Both the position numbers and the translations under genes were made by a program. From contig NZ_BILW01000006.1 of assembly GCF_004000765.1 (NCBI RefSeq), positions 1-64,000 of the forward strand: a DNA stretch of 64,000 nucleotides, given 5' to 3'. The DNA comes from Paenibacillus chondroitinus NBRC 15376. Lineage in GTDB: Bacteria; Bacillota; Bacilli; Paenibacillales; NBRC-103111. The notes beneath the pieces were generated by a model, which was given only the letters and a program-made list of their open reading frames with translations, was not told where the DNA came from and ran no database searches. Position 1 is the stretch's first letter, and each line of letters opens with the position of its first letter. Below are positions 1-8,457 of this stretch, piece by piece.

Positions 1-835
1 CGCAAGCCGGGAACGGCTGGCTCAGCACGTAGGCGAGCGCGATCTGAATCGCGGTTACGCCTTTTTCCTTAGCCAGTTGTTCCGCGCGGTGCAGCCGCGT
101 CCAGTTCTCGTCGCTGTAGAACACGCGAACGAGGTCGGCGTTGTCGAGCACGTCCGGCGTATACCGGCCCGTGAAAAATCCGCGCGCCTGCGAAGACCAG
201 GACAGCAGCGGCAGCTGCGTGGATTCGTGCCAGCGCAGAGCTTCTTCATCGACGGAGACGCAGCCGCTCCAGAACGGCTCTTTCGCTTTCGCGAGGCTGA
301 GGTTCGGGGAGCTGAAGCTGAAGCCGACGAGGCCGTTTTTCGCCGCATAGTCGTTCGCTTCCTGCAGACGCGCGTGCGTCCAGTTGGAGCCGCCGAATGC
401 GCGAATGCGTCCGGCTTCTACATGCTCATTCAGCGCTTCCAGGATCACGCCGACCGGAATAGCCGGATCGTCGCGATGCAGCGCATAGAGGTCGACATAG
501 TCGGTACGCAGCCGTTCAAGCGATGTGAACAGGTCGCTGCGAATCGCCTCTGCGTTCACACGGGGGCCGTTCTGATCATGGTGCGCGCCCTTGGTGAAGA
601 TGTTGATATCTTCGCGGTTGCCCAGCTCATCCATCCAAATGCCGAGCGCTTGCTCGCTTTGCCCGCCACAATAAATGAAAGCAGAGTCAATAGTATTTCC
701 GCCAATTGCTAAATAATGGCCAAGAACGTCGCTGACTTCCTGACGGTTGTCCAGACGGAAGAAGTCAGAGCCCATAATCAATTTGGATACCGGTTTATCT
801 AAGCCTTTAATATGAATGTGTTTCATCGCAGTCAT
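1..835 (-). CDS. Aldo/keto reductase, partial (C-terminus outside window)
   Basis: The reading frame stays open to the left edge, giving 278 codons of an NAD(P)H-dependent aldo/keto reductase. The AKR catalytic tetrad is visible: Asp50 and Tyr55 in the GGNTIDSAFIY segment, Lys82 in IFTKG, and a His in YALHRDD. The rest fits a (beta/alpha)8 barrel that reduces aldehydes or ketones of sugars. I chose the ATG at 835 because AAAGG lies 5 nt upstream; an in-frame ATG at 826 would be 14 nt away. It follows a Gfo/Idh/MocA gene on the same strand with a 34-bp gap, so the two are probably co-transcribed and may handle the same sugar. Family assignment is firm; the substrate is unknown. Confidence 0.9.
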   Translation of the reverse strand, partial: MTAMKHIHIKGLDKPVSKLIMGSDFFRLDNRQEVSDVLGHYLAIGGNTIDSAFIYCGGQSEQALGIWMDELGNREDINIFTKGAHHDQNGPRVNAEAIRSDLFTSLERLRTDYVDLYALHRDDPAIPVGVILEALNEHVEAGRIRAFGGSNWTHARLQEANDYAAKNGLVGFSFSSPNLSLAKAKEPFWSGCVSVDEEALRWHESTQLPLLSWSSQARGFFTGRYTPDVLDNADLVRVFYSDENWTRLHRAEQLAKEKGVTAIQIALAYVLSQPFPAC

Positions 836-869
836 CCCAACCTTTCGTATGATAAGGAATTGTTATTGG

Positions 870-1865
870 TTACAACACAATACGGGAACGTGTTCTTGCT
901 GACTCCAGACAAGCGTCAAGCACTTTCATGTTAAGGGTAGCATCGCTAGCCGCAAAGTTCGGCCGCTTCTCGCCCCAAGCGGCATAAGCCAAATCGTCAA
1001 CTTCTAACGCATATTGGTTCAGGAAAGGAACAGTCTCAACCCGACGCTCATTGCGAGTATGGACGATAAAGTGGCCGGATTCTTCCGTAGGGGTGACATA
1101 GGCAGAAGGGACTTCAATCCGCCCCGTTGCTCCGACGATTTCTAGAATATTGCGCGAACCAGCCCACATGCCGCAGTCAAAAGTCAGCGCGACATTGCCG
1201 CTGAATTCCACCAGTCCGGACATCATCATATCGACGTCATCATGTTCAGGAGAGAAGAAGGCGTGTGTCGTAACAGCTTCAGGCTCTCGGCCCAGAATCA
1301 ATCTCGCTGCACTGATCGGATAGCAGCCAACGTCATAGAGCGAACCGCCGCCCCATTCGCGTTTGAAGCGGACGTTTTTGCTGTCACCCGGGTTGCTGAA
1401 GGTGAAAGCGCCATGAATACCGCGAATTTCGCCGATTTCTCCGGAATCAATAATTTCTTTAATGCGTGTGTAACGAGGATGATGGCGATACATAAAGGCT
1501 TCGGCGAATTGTACGCCTGCCTTTTCACAAGCCGCAACCATTTCTTCTGTATCAGCAGCCGTTAATGAAGCAGGCTTTTCGCAAAGCACATGCTTGCCAG
1601 CTTCTGCAGCGCGAATCGTCCATTCTTTGTGCAGATGATTCGGCAGAGGTATGTACATAGCATCAATATCCGGATCGGCAATTAATTCCTCATAACTGCC
1701 GTAAGCTTTTGGAATGTTAAGCCTCTCCGCAACTTCTTGTGACTTCTGCAAATCGCGACTGGCTATAGCGCTTACAATACCAGTTTGGGACTGCACAATT
1801 CCGGGGATGCAAGCCCTAATTGCAATACCCGCACAGCCTAAAATTCCCCAACGAAGCTTTGTCAT
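870..1865 (-). CDS. Gfo/Idh/MocA family oxidoreductase
   Basis: This 331-residue protein has an N-terminal Rossmann fold with the dinucleotide motif GILGCAGIA (residues 7-15) and the family signature EKP at 96-98, where Lys97 is the expected catalytic residue. The C-terminal half is the alpha/beta substrate domain typical of glucose-fructose oxidoreductase and inositol dehydrogenase relatives. It should oxidise or reduce a sugar or polyol with NAD(P). Length is normal for the family. It is the first gene of a minus-strand pair with the aldo/keto reductase and is divergent from an AraC regulator across a 134-bp AT-rich gap, which suggests local control by that regulator. Substrate not predictable. 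Confidence 0.92.
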   Translation of the reverse strand: MTKLRWGILGCAGIAIRACIPGIVQSQTGIVSAIASRDLQKSQEVAERLNIPKAYGSYEELIADPDIDAMYIPLPNHLHKEWTIRAAEAGKHVLCEKPASLTAADTEEMVAACEKAGVQFAEAFMYRHHPRYTRIKEIIDSGEIGEIRGIHGAFTFSNPGDSKNVRFKREWGGGSLYDVGCYPISAARLILGREPEAVTTHAFFSPEHDDVDMMMSGLVEFSGNVALTFDCGMWAGSRNILEIVGATGRIEVPSAYVTPTEESGHFIVHTRNERRVETVPFLNQYALEVDDLAYAAWGEKRPNFAASDATLNMKVLDACLESARTRSRIVL

Positions 1866-1999
1866 GACGATATGATCTCCTTTGAAAAAATATTTAATAG
1901 CGTTATATTGTTATTATAAAACGAGTTATTTAAAATGAATATGATAATATATTGCATCAGATATCGGAATATTGTCATTGAGGAAGAAGGGCGTGAGGG

Positions 2000-2845
2000 A
2001 TGAAAAGACAAGTCATGCTGCCGAAGCTGCAGCAATGCCCCTATTTTATTTTTCCGGAATCGGTTGGCTGGTATCAGGATTCCCCTGAACACTCGATTTA
2101 TCGGCAAGAAGGCTATTATGATTCGTACAGCATTCATTTTATCCTATCAGGAAAAGGGTATGTGGAGATTGAAGGAGAGCAGCACGTGCTGCAAAAAGGC
2201 GATGCTTTTCTATATTATCCGTTTCAAGAACAGCGTTATTATTCCTCCAAAGAGGATCCTTGGGATGTTCGATGGGTTCATTTCTACGGTAGTCATCTGA
2301 AGGAGTTTATGTTGGAAAAAGGCTTTTTGCGCACGTTATGGACACTTAAAAGATGGAGTGAGCTGGAAGAGGCGTTTCACGAGCTGCTGCTAGAAGCGGA
2401 GTCGAATAGCATTCTGAAGCCGACGAATCTTTCGACTTTATCCTATAAGATCTTAAGTGAATTCATGAGTTATGCTGCCCCATTAACGAGCAATCGGGGG
2501 ATAGAGTCCGTGGATCGAATCCTGGCTATACTTCCTACTATGCAGCAAAAAGCCTGCGAACCGTTCATTCTGGAAGAATGGGCGGAGCTCACAGGCGTAA
2601 GCACATACTATTTCTGCAAATTGTTTCGCAAAGCGACCTCGATGACACCGCTCTCCTTCATTACGTTATGTCGCATTCAATTTGCGAAGCAGCGTTTGAT
2701 AGAGAAGGAAAGCTTGGCGATCAAGGAAATCGCGATTCAAGCCGGGTATGCCAGCGCCAGTTATTTTAACCAGCGTTTTCAGGAGCAAGAAGGGATGACG
2801 CCAAGCGAATTTCGGAGCTTGTATGGCAAAGGTTTATTCGAATAA
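2000..2845 (+). CDS. AraC family transcriptional regulator
   Basis: The 281-residue protein has an N-terminal cupin-like sensing domain (about residues 15-100, with FILSGKGYVEIEGE) and a C-terminal double helix-turn-helix of the HTH_18 type (about 185-278), ending in the conserved GYASASYFNQRF and GMTPSEFR segments. It is likely a sugar-responsive activator. A GAAGAAGG/GAGGG ribosome binding site precedes the ATG. Its promoter region is shared with the divergent Gfo/Idh/MocA gene, the best candidate target. The 3' end overlaps the convergent glycosyltransferase gene by 12 bp. Confidence 0.93.
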   Translation: MKRQVMLPKLQQCPYFIFPESVGWYQDSPEHSIYRQEGYYDSYSIHFILSGKGYVEIEGEQHVLQKGDAFLYYPFQEQRYYSSKEDPWDVRWVHFYGSHLKEFMLEKGFLRTLWTLKRWSELEEAFHELLLEAESNSILKPTNLSTLSYKILSEFMSYAAPLTSNRGIESVDRILAILPTMQQKACEPFILEEWAELTGVSTYYFCKLFRKATSMTPLSFITLCRIQFAKQRLIEKESLAIKEIAIQAGYASASYFNQRFQEQEGMTPSEFRSLYGKGLFE

Positions 2846-3649
2846 GCGCGAGCGAATCGGTTCGCCGTCCCAAATGAGCTCGGTTTCGGCTTGACGTTCC
2901 TTGACTTCCGGTTCTTCAAGCAGGAGGAAGAAATTTTTGGTAGGCAAATCGCCAAGCCCATGTTTGGCAGAGAGCATGTCCAGGAAAGGACGCATATTGT
3001 CAAGCTGGCCTGACATGTTGCTGGTGCCCTGCTGCGCAAAAGCATAGAGGACGCTGGCAATAGGCGCGCGATTCACGCGGAATTTCTCAGCCGCTCTTAG
3101 GAAGAAATCCCAGTCCCAATAATGGAACACTTCCGTGTCAAAAGGTCCCAAAGCTTCAATCAATTCAGGACGGAAGATGCAGCCGGATGAGAAAAAGGTC
3201 GAAAATCTGCGCATCGCCGGCACATCGAATTCATATGCGAATACGAAACGGTTTGTGATGGAGCGGGCATTATTTTCATAAACATAATCGAAAATTTCGA
3301 CATCAGGATAAACAAGATCATACCCTTGAATTTCTTGCAGCATGCGTTCAATATGGATGGGGAGCAGCAAATCGTCATCATCGCAGAGCATGATGTAATC
3401 GCCTTTCGCCTCTTGCAGGCCGCGGTTTCGAGCGTGAACGTGCTTGAGGTTTTGCGGCATATTCACGATTTGAATGTCAAGCTCTGGATATAGCTCCTGA
3501 ATGAAATCTACCGAAGGACCGGCATCGTTGACGATAATGATTTGCAGGTTTTTGTACGTTTGGCGGTATAATGATTCTGCGAGCTCCGCAAGCTCGATTC
3601 GGCGATTATACGTTGGGATAATAATGGACACCAAGGGTTGATCAGACAA
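2834..3649 (-). CDS. Family 2 glycosyltransferase
   Basis: The 271-residue protein begins with PLVSIIIPTYNR, the hallmark start of GT-A fold family 2 transferases. It carries the metal/nucleotide-binding acidic cluster LCDDDDLLLP near residues 90-98 and a later WDWDFFLRAAE segment typical of the acceptor region. It should transfer a sugar from a nucleotide-sugar to a surface polymer or small acceptor. The start is a TTG at 3649 supported by GGAGG 9 nt upstream; no ATG fits. There is no transmembrane segment, so it is probably cytosolic or peripheral. It is divergent from the HAD-type gene, a combination seen in polysaccharide clusters. Acceptor and donor unknown. Confidence 0.9.
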   Translation of the reverse strand: MSDQPLVSIIIPTYNRRIELAELAESLYRQTYKNLQIIIVNDAGPSVDFIQELYPELDIQIVNMPQNLKHVHARNRGLQEAKGDYIMLCDDDDLLLPIHIERMLQEIQGYDLVYPDVEIFDYVYENNARSITNRFVFAYEFDVPAMRRFSTFFSSGCIFRPELIEALGPFDTEVFHYWDWDFFLRAAEKFRVNRAPIASVLYAFAQQGTSNMSGQLDNMRPFLDMLSAKHGLGDLPTKNFFLLLEEPEVKERQAETELIWDGEPIRSRLFE

Positions 3650-3758
3650 CTAGGAACACCTCCGATTTATCATAGATTAAGCTTACCTCATATTCGTCAT
3701 ATTTCTCAAATACATTTGTGCAAGCTGCTGCTTGCGCCATATATGAAGGAGGATTTGG

Positions 3759-6200
3759 ATGCCAAAGGAACCGCATGCTCCGATAAGCCCGACGGATCAG
3801 CTTTTGTGGGAAAAGGATCGTTACTTGAGTGTCTTGGCTGGAAAAATACAAGGTATTGGGCTGCTAAGTCTGGATATTTTCGACACGCTGCTCTTTCGTA
3901 CTTGTGCGAATCCGTCTGACGTATTTGCGGAAATCGCCGAGCAGGCGCATCGTAACGGCTTTTTGAAAACGTATGTGTCCTGTGAAGCATTCAAAGAAAT
4001 GCGCATTCGCGCCGAGCACAAAGCGCGTGCCAAGCAAACCGCTCGAACCGGTTTCAGCGAAGTGACACTGGAGCTGATTTATGAGGAAATACCGGAAGCG
4101 ATTTGCCGCCGAGAGGAGCTTGTCCGGTTGGAAGTGGAGGTTGAAGCGGAATGCTGCTATCTGAACCCTCACATCACCTCTTTGTTATACGCCTGTAAAA
4201 AGGAGCGGATTCCGGTGGCGCTGGTATCGGATATGTATCTGTCTTCCGAGCAGCTTCGGCGAATTCTTGCGTCAGCCGGGCTTGACCTGTCTCAGGTGGA
4301 TACGCTGCTCGTCTCGTCGGAGGAGCGCGAGGGCAAGTCGTCAGGGCATCTGTTTGCCAGGCTCAAAGAATTTTATCCACAAATCGACAGTCAATCTATC
4401 GTACATATCGGTGACAATGTAGCCGCTGATGTGGAAGGAGCATCCAAAGCCGGAATCAGGGGGTTACATTATCCTGTCATTCTGGAGCATTTTGAAAGCA
4501 TCCATCATTGGGAATTTGTCAGGCACGGGGATGTGCTGCCGGAATGGAAGTCGCTGCGAAAGCTGGCTGCAGCTTCGGACTTGGCGGCTGGAAGCGGGGA
4601 AAAGGAACGCGTCTTATACCAATTTGGTACGGATGTGATAGGGCCTTTTCTGCACACGTTGTGTGAATGGGTGCTGGATATTTGCGTCCAAGAGGGCATC
4701 ACATGCGTGAACCCGTTGATGAGGGAGGCGTATTTATTAGCTCCGATGCTTGAGCAAGCTGCGCAACTCAGAGGTATGGAGCTTCAAGTGAAGCCGGTTT
4801 ACGTGTCCAGACAAGCGACTTATATGGCGGGACTGGAGCATTTTGGGGAAGATGAGCTTGCTTATTTATTAAATATTCAAGGTTTGAAAGTGAGAGAGCT
4901 TTTCGACGTGTTGGGTGTTGGTTTGGATGAAGAAGCTTTCGAAGCTTATTTGGAAAAACCGATTGAAGCATGTAAATACATAACTGGGGACAATGGAGAA
5001 ACCATCTATAGTCTCTTATGCAATTATCTACAAAGTGAATCTGGGCAAAGTAAGCTCTCTGTGTCGATTGAGCGTCATAGGCAGCTTTTGGTAGGCTATT
5101 TGACGCAAGAGTTTGGTTCTCCGAATCGTTTAGTGACGATCGATATTGGGTTTCAGGGAACCATTCAAGGTGCATTGGAAAAAATTGTACGACTCGCAGG
5201 ACTGCAGCCGGAAATGCTGCATTTACTCGCTGTAGGTACGAATCGGCTGGATGAGCTCCGGCTTCAAGGCATGGACATTCGGAGCATGCTTCGCTCAGGC
5301 AGCGGGGGAAGCGAGTCGGGGAAGCGGATTGCAAGGACGCCGGCTTTTTTGGAAGAGCTCATGATGGGCGGTTTCGGCTCAACGCTGCGTTATAGCGAAG
5401 ACGATTCCGGTCGTATAAGCCCTATACAAGCGAAGCTGCACAGATCAGAGGAAGAATACGCAGGGAAACTGGCGTGTCAAAAAGGAGCGCTATCCTTCCA
5501 AAGATACTATGCGTATCTGCTGCAGCAAAAAGACGGACGGATATCCAGAGCGTCCATGCATCCGGAAGAGTGGAGCAAGCCGCTGCACCGTGTTCTAGCT
5601 ATGCCTAAGCCGGAAGAGGCAAGGGTTTTGGGGGACTTGACCCATCAGGACAATTTCTGCACGGAGTATATTGCTTTGATTTGTGAAGCGGTGGCGGAAG
5701 AGTGGTATTTGGCGGGACCGGAAGCGTTTTTGAACAGCTGTAATTACGCGCCTTCCGTTATGAATGTGAATTGGCCGCAGGGCATGGCGACGAGAAGATT
5801 TCCCTACTATTTGTATCATTATTATTTGCAGCTGGCAGATGGGTTCGGCAGTCAGGCGATGATTTTCGACACTCTTCAGAGGGTTAAAAAAGACGGCATT
5901 GCCTCTCTAATGCTGTATGGAACGGGTGCATTTGCCGAGCAGGTACTCAAAGCCGCTTGGTTTCATGCCCTACATATTCCTTATTGGATCGATCCGGCTG
6001 TGGAGGCGCATACCGCTCCTTGGGGGCGTTTTTCGTATAAGACTTTAGAACAGGCAAGGGCAATGTCAGAAGCGTCCGGAAGGACTGCCCCTGCGTTCCT
6101 CATTGCAACGCTTTCCGAGCTTGAGACGTATCCGAGTCGGATTTTAGAAGCTTTTGAAGGCTCCGATCTAACACCCAAGCTTTACCAGCTTCGTCCGTAG
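3759..6200 (+). CDS. HAD-superfamily protein with large C-terminal extension
   Basis: The protein has 813 residues. Residues about 33-235 form a HAD domain: motif I DIFDTLL (Asp39), motif II LVSDMY, the motif III lysine in REGKSSG, and motif IV HIGDNVAADVEGA. Two residues after the motif I Asp there is Phe, not the acid seen in most phosphatases, as in the dehalogenase-like subgroup. The middle (about 240-600) is not recognised. Near residue 710 the segment MLYGTGAFAEQVLKAA resembles a Rossmann-like nucleotide-binding start. Similar HAD-plus-extension proteins occur with glycosyltransferases in surface polysaccharide clusters, which fits the divergent GT2 neighbour. AAGGAGG sits 6 nt before the ATG. 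Catalytic role unproven. Confidence 0.8.
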   Translation: MPKEPHAPISPTDQLLWEKDRYLSVLAGKIQGIGLLSLDIFDTLLFRTCANPSDVFAEIAEQAHRNGFLKTYVSCEAFKEMRIRAEHKARAKQTARTGFSEVTLELIYEEIPEAICRREELVRLEVEVEAECCYLNPHITSLLYACKKERIPVALVSDMYLSSEQLRRILASAGLDLSQVDTLLVSSEEREGKSSGHLFARLKEFYPQIDSQSIVHIGDNVAADVEGASKAGIRGLHYPVILEHFESIHHWEFVRHGDVLPEWKSLRKLAAASDLAAGSGEKERVLYQFGTDVIGPFLHTLCEWVLDICVQEGITCVNPLMREAYLLAPMLEQAAQLRGMELQVKPVYVSRQATYMAGLEHFGEDELAYLLNIQGLKVRELFDVLGVGLDEEAFEAYLEKPIEACKYITGDNGETIYSLLCNYLQSESGQSKLSVSIERHRQLLVGYLTQEFGSPNRLVTIDIGFQGTIQGALEKIVRLAGLQPEMLHLLAVGTNRLDELRLQGMDIRSMLRSGSGGSESGKRIARTPAFLEELMMGGFGSTLRYSEDDSGRISPIQAKLHRSEEEYAGKLACQKGALSFQRYYAYLLQQKDGRISRASMHPEEWSKPLHRVLAMPKPEEARVLGDLTHQDNFCTEYIALICEAVAEEWYLAGPEAFLNSCNYAPSVMNVNWPQGMATRRFPYYLYHYYLQLADGFGSQAMIFDTLQRVKKDGIASLMLYGTGAFAEQVLKAAWFHALHIPYWIDPAVEAHTAPWGRFSYKTLEQARAMSEASGRTAPAFLIATLSELETYPSRILEAFEGSDLTPKLYQLRP

Positions 6201-6211
6201 CTAGGATTTGC

Positions 6212-6273
6212 GTAGTACTACATAAACTTAGTACTTTTGGAAAAGACTGTGGCGAGATAACCTAAACTTAGTA
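6212..6273 (+). promoter_or_regulatory. Possible operator: palindrome plus 11-bp direct repeats
   Basis: Upstream of the DUF2238 gene there is a perfect 10-bp palindrome GTAGTACTAC (6212-6221). It is followed by two exact copies of TAAACTTAGTA at 6223-6233 and 6263-6273, 40 bp start to start, close to four helical turns. This looks like a two-site binding region for a regulator, but none is encoded next to it. Confidence 0.4.
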
Positions 6274-6297
6274 AAAGCTAAATTAGGGGGCTCAGCC

Positions 6298-6942
6298 ATG
6301 AAAGAGAAGGGAAACGTTGCGCGAAAATCTGCAAGAACCTTTGGTTCGAATAGGCCTTTACATGCGATGATCGTCATTTATGCCGGATTGTGGATCTGGA
6401 TGGCGATTGCTCCTTACAGCAGATTCGATTGGGTATTGGAAAATCTTTTGATTTGGGCAGCGCTTATTGCCCTGGTCAGCACTTATAAGCTAAATAAGTT
6501 ATCCAATTTGTCTTATGCGTTAATCGGTTTATTCTTGGCGCTGCATACCGTCGGGGCTCATTATTCGTATAATGAAAATATCGTGGATGTTTGGCTGAAG
6601 CTGATCTTACATTCGGAACGCGATAATTATGACCGTTTGGTGCACTTCAGTTTTGGGCTATTGCTCGCTTACCCGTTAAGGGAAGCTCTGAGTGCATGGA
6701 CGCAGTTAAGCCGTAGATGGCTTTACGTGATGACCTGCGTTATGATATTGGCGCTGGGAGCCTTTTATGAGCTGATAGAAATGTGGGTAGCTTTGCTTGT
6801 TGCCCCGGAAATTGGTACGTTATTTCTAGGAACGCAAGGTGATCCGTGGGATACTCATCACGATATGGAGTTAGCGCTTTATGGGGCTGTTATTGCGATG
6901 GTGGTGACGGCTGTGCTGAGGCGTGGTAGCGGTGGAAGATAA
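6298..6942 (+). CDS. DUF2238 (YjdF-type) membrane protein
   Basis: The 214-residue hydrophobic protein has about six predicted transmembrane segments and matches the DUF2238/YjdF family. The diagnostic motifs are NYDRLVHFSFG near residue 110, FYELIEMW near 160 and the GDPWDTHHDM signature near 180. The function of this family is unknown; it is an integral inner-membrane protein. The ATG is preceded by AGGGGG. It stands alone between the HAD-type gene and the lactonase gene, with repeated boxes in its upstream region. Confidence 0.87.
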   Translation: MKEKGNVARKSARTFGSNRPLHAMIVIYAGLWIWMAIAPYSRFDWVLENLLIWAALIALVSTYKLNKLSNLSYALIGLFLALHTVGAHYSYNENIVDVWLKLILHSERDNYDRLVHFSFGLLLAYPLREALSAWTQLSRRWLYVMTCVMILALGAFYELIEMWVALLVAPEIGTLFLGTQGDPWDTHHDMELALYGAVIAMVVTAVLRRGSGGR

Positions 6943-6992
6943 AGGATGAAATAAAGAGTAATTTATTTTGCAATTGTGGAGGCTGATTGCTG

Positions 6993-8078
6993 GTGTCAGG
7001 TGAAGGACGGGAAGTATTGTTTGGTTACGTAGGTTCCTATACGAACGAAGATCATAAGACGGGGATTACGCTATTTAGGCTGGATCGGCAAAGCGGAGAA
7101 GTCACATTATTGGATGCGTATAGTGATTTGCCTAACGCTTCGTTCCTTGCACTGAATGAGGATCGGACAGTTTTATACGCGGTCAGTGAGACGGATACTT
7201 ATCTAGGAGGATTTGGGGGCTCAGCCGCGGCATATGCCATTGAAGCCGGTACTTGGAAGCTGACGAAATTGAATCAGCAGCCTACAGGCGGTACTGCTCC
7301 TTGTTATATTAGCGTGGATCAAACGAACAGCGCCGTGTTTGTGGCCAATTATTCAAGCGGAAGCGTGACTTCTTATCAGATTGAAGAGGGTGGAAAGCTG
7401 AGCGAACCTACGCAGTTGGTCAAGCATGAGGGGACTTTAGGGCCGCGAACGGATCGCCAGGAGCGCCCGCATGCGCACTCGATTGTGCTGGCGCCAGACA
7501 ATCGGTATGCGATTTCCGCCGATCTGGGCCTTGATCGGCTGCTCGTGAGCCGTGTAGACGCGGAGGGCGGCCTCCTTCACCCGCATGGTGAAACAGCGGT
7601 GAAGCCGGGCGCAGGCCCGCGGCATTTGGTGTACAGCGCGGACAGCCGGTTCGTGTACGCGATTAATGAGTTGGACAGCACAGTGACTGTGCTGGCTTAT
7701 GACGCGAGCGCGGGAACGCTGACCGCGCTGCAAAGCATTTCGACGCTGCCGGAAGGCTTCAGCGGCGAAAGCACATGCGCGGACATCCATCTCTCCGGAG
7801 ATGGCCGGCATGTGTATGCCTCAAACCGCGGACACGACAGTATCGCGGTTTATGCCGTGGACGGACCAAGCGGCACGCTGTCCGTCGTGGGTTGGCAGGC
7901 GACGCTGGGGCGGACGCCGCGGAACTTCGCCCTGACGCCGCAGGGGGACTTCCTGCTTGCGGCGAATCAGGGCTCGGACAGCATCACAGTTTTCCGCGTG
8001 GACGCGGAGTCGGGGATGCTGCAGGAAACCGGGCAAACCGCGGCGGTATCGCGGCCGGTTTGCGTGAAGTTTCTTTAA
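6993..8078 (+). CDS. Lactonase-family beta-propeller protein (6-phosphogluconolactonase type)
   Basis: A protein of about 361 residues with seven-bladed beta-propeller repeats, starting VLFGYVGSYTNEDHKTGITLF and containing the family landmarks GAGPRHLVYS (about 210) and GRTPRNFALTPQGDFLLAANQ near the C-terminus. It belongs to the YkgB/Pgl lactonase family, which hydrolyses 6-phosphogluconolactone or related sugar lactones, so it is likely a cytosolic lactonase. GGAGG at 6978-6982 is 10 nt before the GTG chosen here and 4 nt before an alternative in-frame TTG at 6987; spacing favours GTG. Its 3' half has noticeably higher GC than the 5' half. Confidence 0.88.
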   Translation: MSGEGREVLFGYVGSYTNEDHKTGITLFRLDRQSGEVTLLDAYSDLPNASFLALNEDRTVLYAVSETDTYLGGFGGSAAAYAIEAGTWKLTKLNQQPTGGTAPCYISVDQTNSAVFVANYSSGSVTSYQIEEGGKLSEPTQLVKHEGTLGPRTDRQERPHAHSIVLAPDNRYAISADLGLDRLLVSRVDAEGGLLHPHGETAVKPGAGPRHLVYSADSRFVYAINELDSTVTVLAYDASAGTLTALQSISTLPEGFSGESTCADIHLSGDGRHVYASNRGHDSIAVYAVDGPSGTLSVVGWQATLGRTPRNFALTPQGDFLLAANQGSDSITVFRVDAESGMLQETGQTAAVSRPVCVKFL

Positions 8079-8119
8079 GGGTTGGGCTCTAGGCAACGAA
8101 ACGAGCCACCCCGAAGTTG

Positions 8120-8303
8120 TAACGGACTCCACAGGCGCTATTTCCAAGAAAATAGCCTGATTGTCGATTTTAACGGACACCAGAAGCGTTATTGCACCTT
8201 AAAGCAGCGGAAAACGCTGCTACAAAGGCGAATAGCGGCTGCTGTGTCCGTTAGCTTTTAAAAAGGCTACTATTTCATCAAATAGCGGCACCTGAGTCCG
8301 TTA
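8120..8303 (+). repeat. FFRR element, type I, copy A
   Basis: Four 23-nt modules fill most of the gap between the lactonase and MATE genes. Forward modules start at 8120 and 8171 (TAACGGAC...GCGTTATT type). Reverse-complement modules start at 8231 and 8281 (AATAGCGGC...GTCCGTTA type). The centre holds a hairpin AGCAGCG-GAAAA-CGCTGCT. The whole is a nested imperfect inverted repeat of 184 bp. The remainder of the 8079-8457 gap contains only the MATE promoter. Confidence 0.85.
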
Positions 8304-8368
8304 GCGGGCAACCAGGCTGCATCCATAACCATGCCCTAGTCACCACGGCAGCTTTACAGTAAAAAGCA

Positions 8369-8396
8369 TTGACTTCTGAAGAAGTGTTGTTAGAAT
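8369..8396 (+). promoter_or_regulatory. Probable sigma-A promoter of the MATE gene
   Basis: TTGACT (8369-8374) and TAGAAT (8391-8396) are separated by 16 nt, about 60 bp upstream of the MATE start. The match to the sigma-A consensus is good at both hexamers. Confidence 0.55.
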
Positions 8397-8457
8397 AGAT
8401 CATTGTATGTACGTGCTGAACGCGTGTACACAATAAGGTCAAGAACAGGAAACCAAC

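Noticed and set aside
77..712. Plus-strand open frame of 211 codons opposite the aldo/keto reductase
   Set aside because: It is antisense to a gene with intact catalytic residues, has no ribosome binding site and an Arg/Ala-rich composition typical of shadow frames.
8120..8303. Insertion sequence or MITE as explanation for the FFRR elements
   Set aside because: No transposase frame and no obvious target-site duplication was seen, and two sequence types share one geometry. A REP/BIME-like origin remains open and is kept as a finding.
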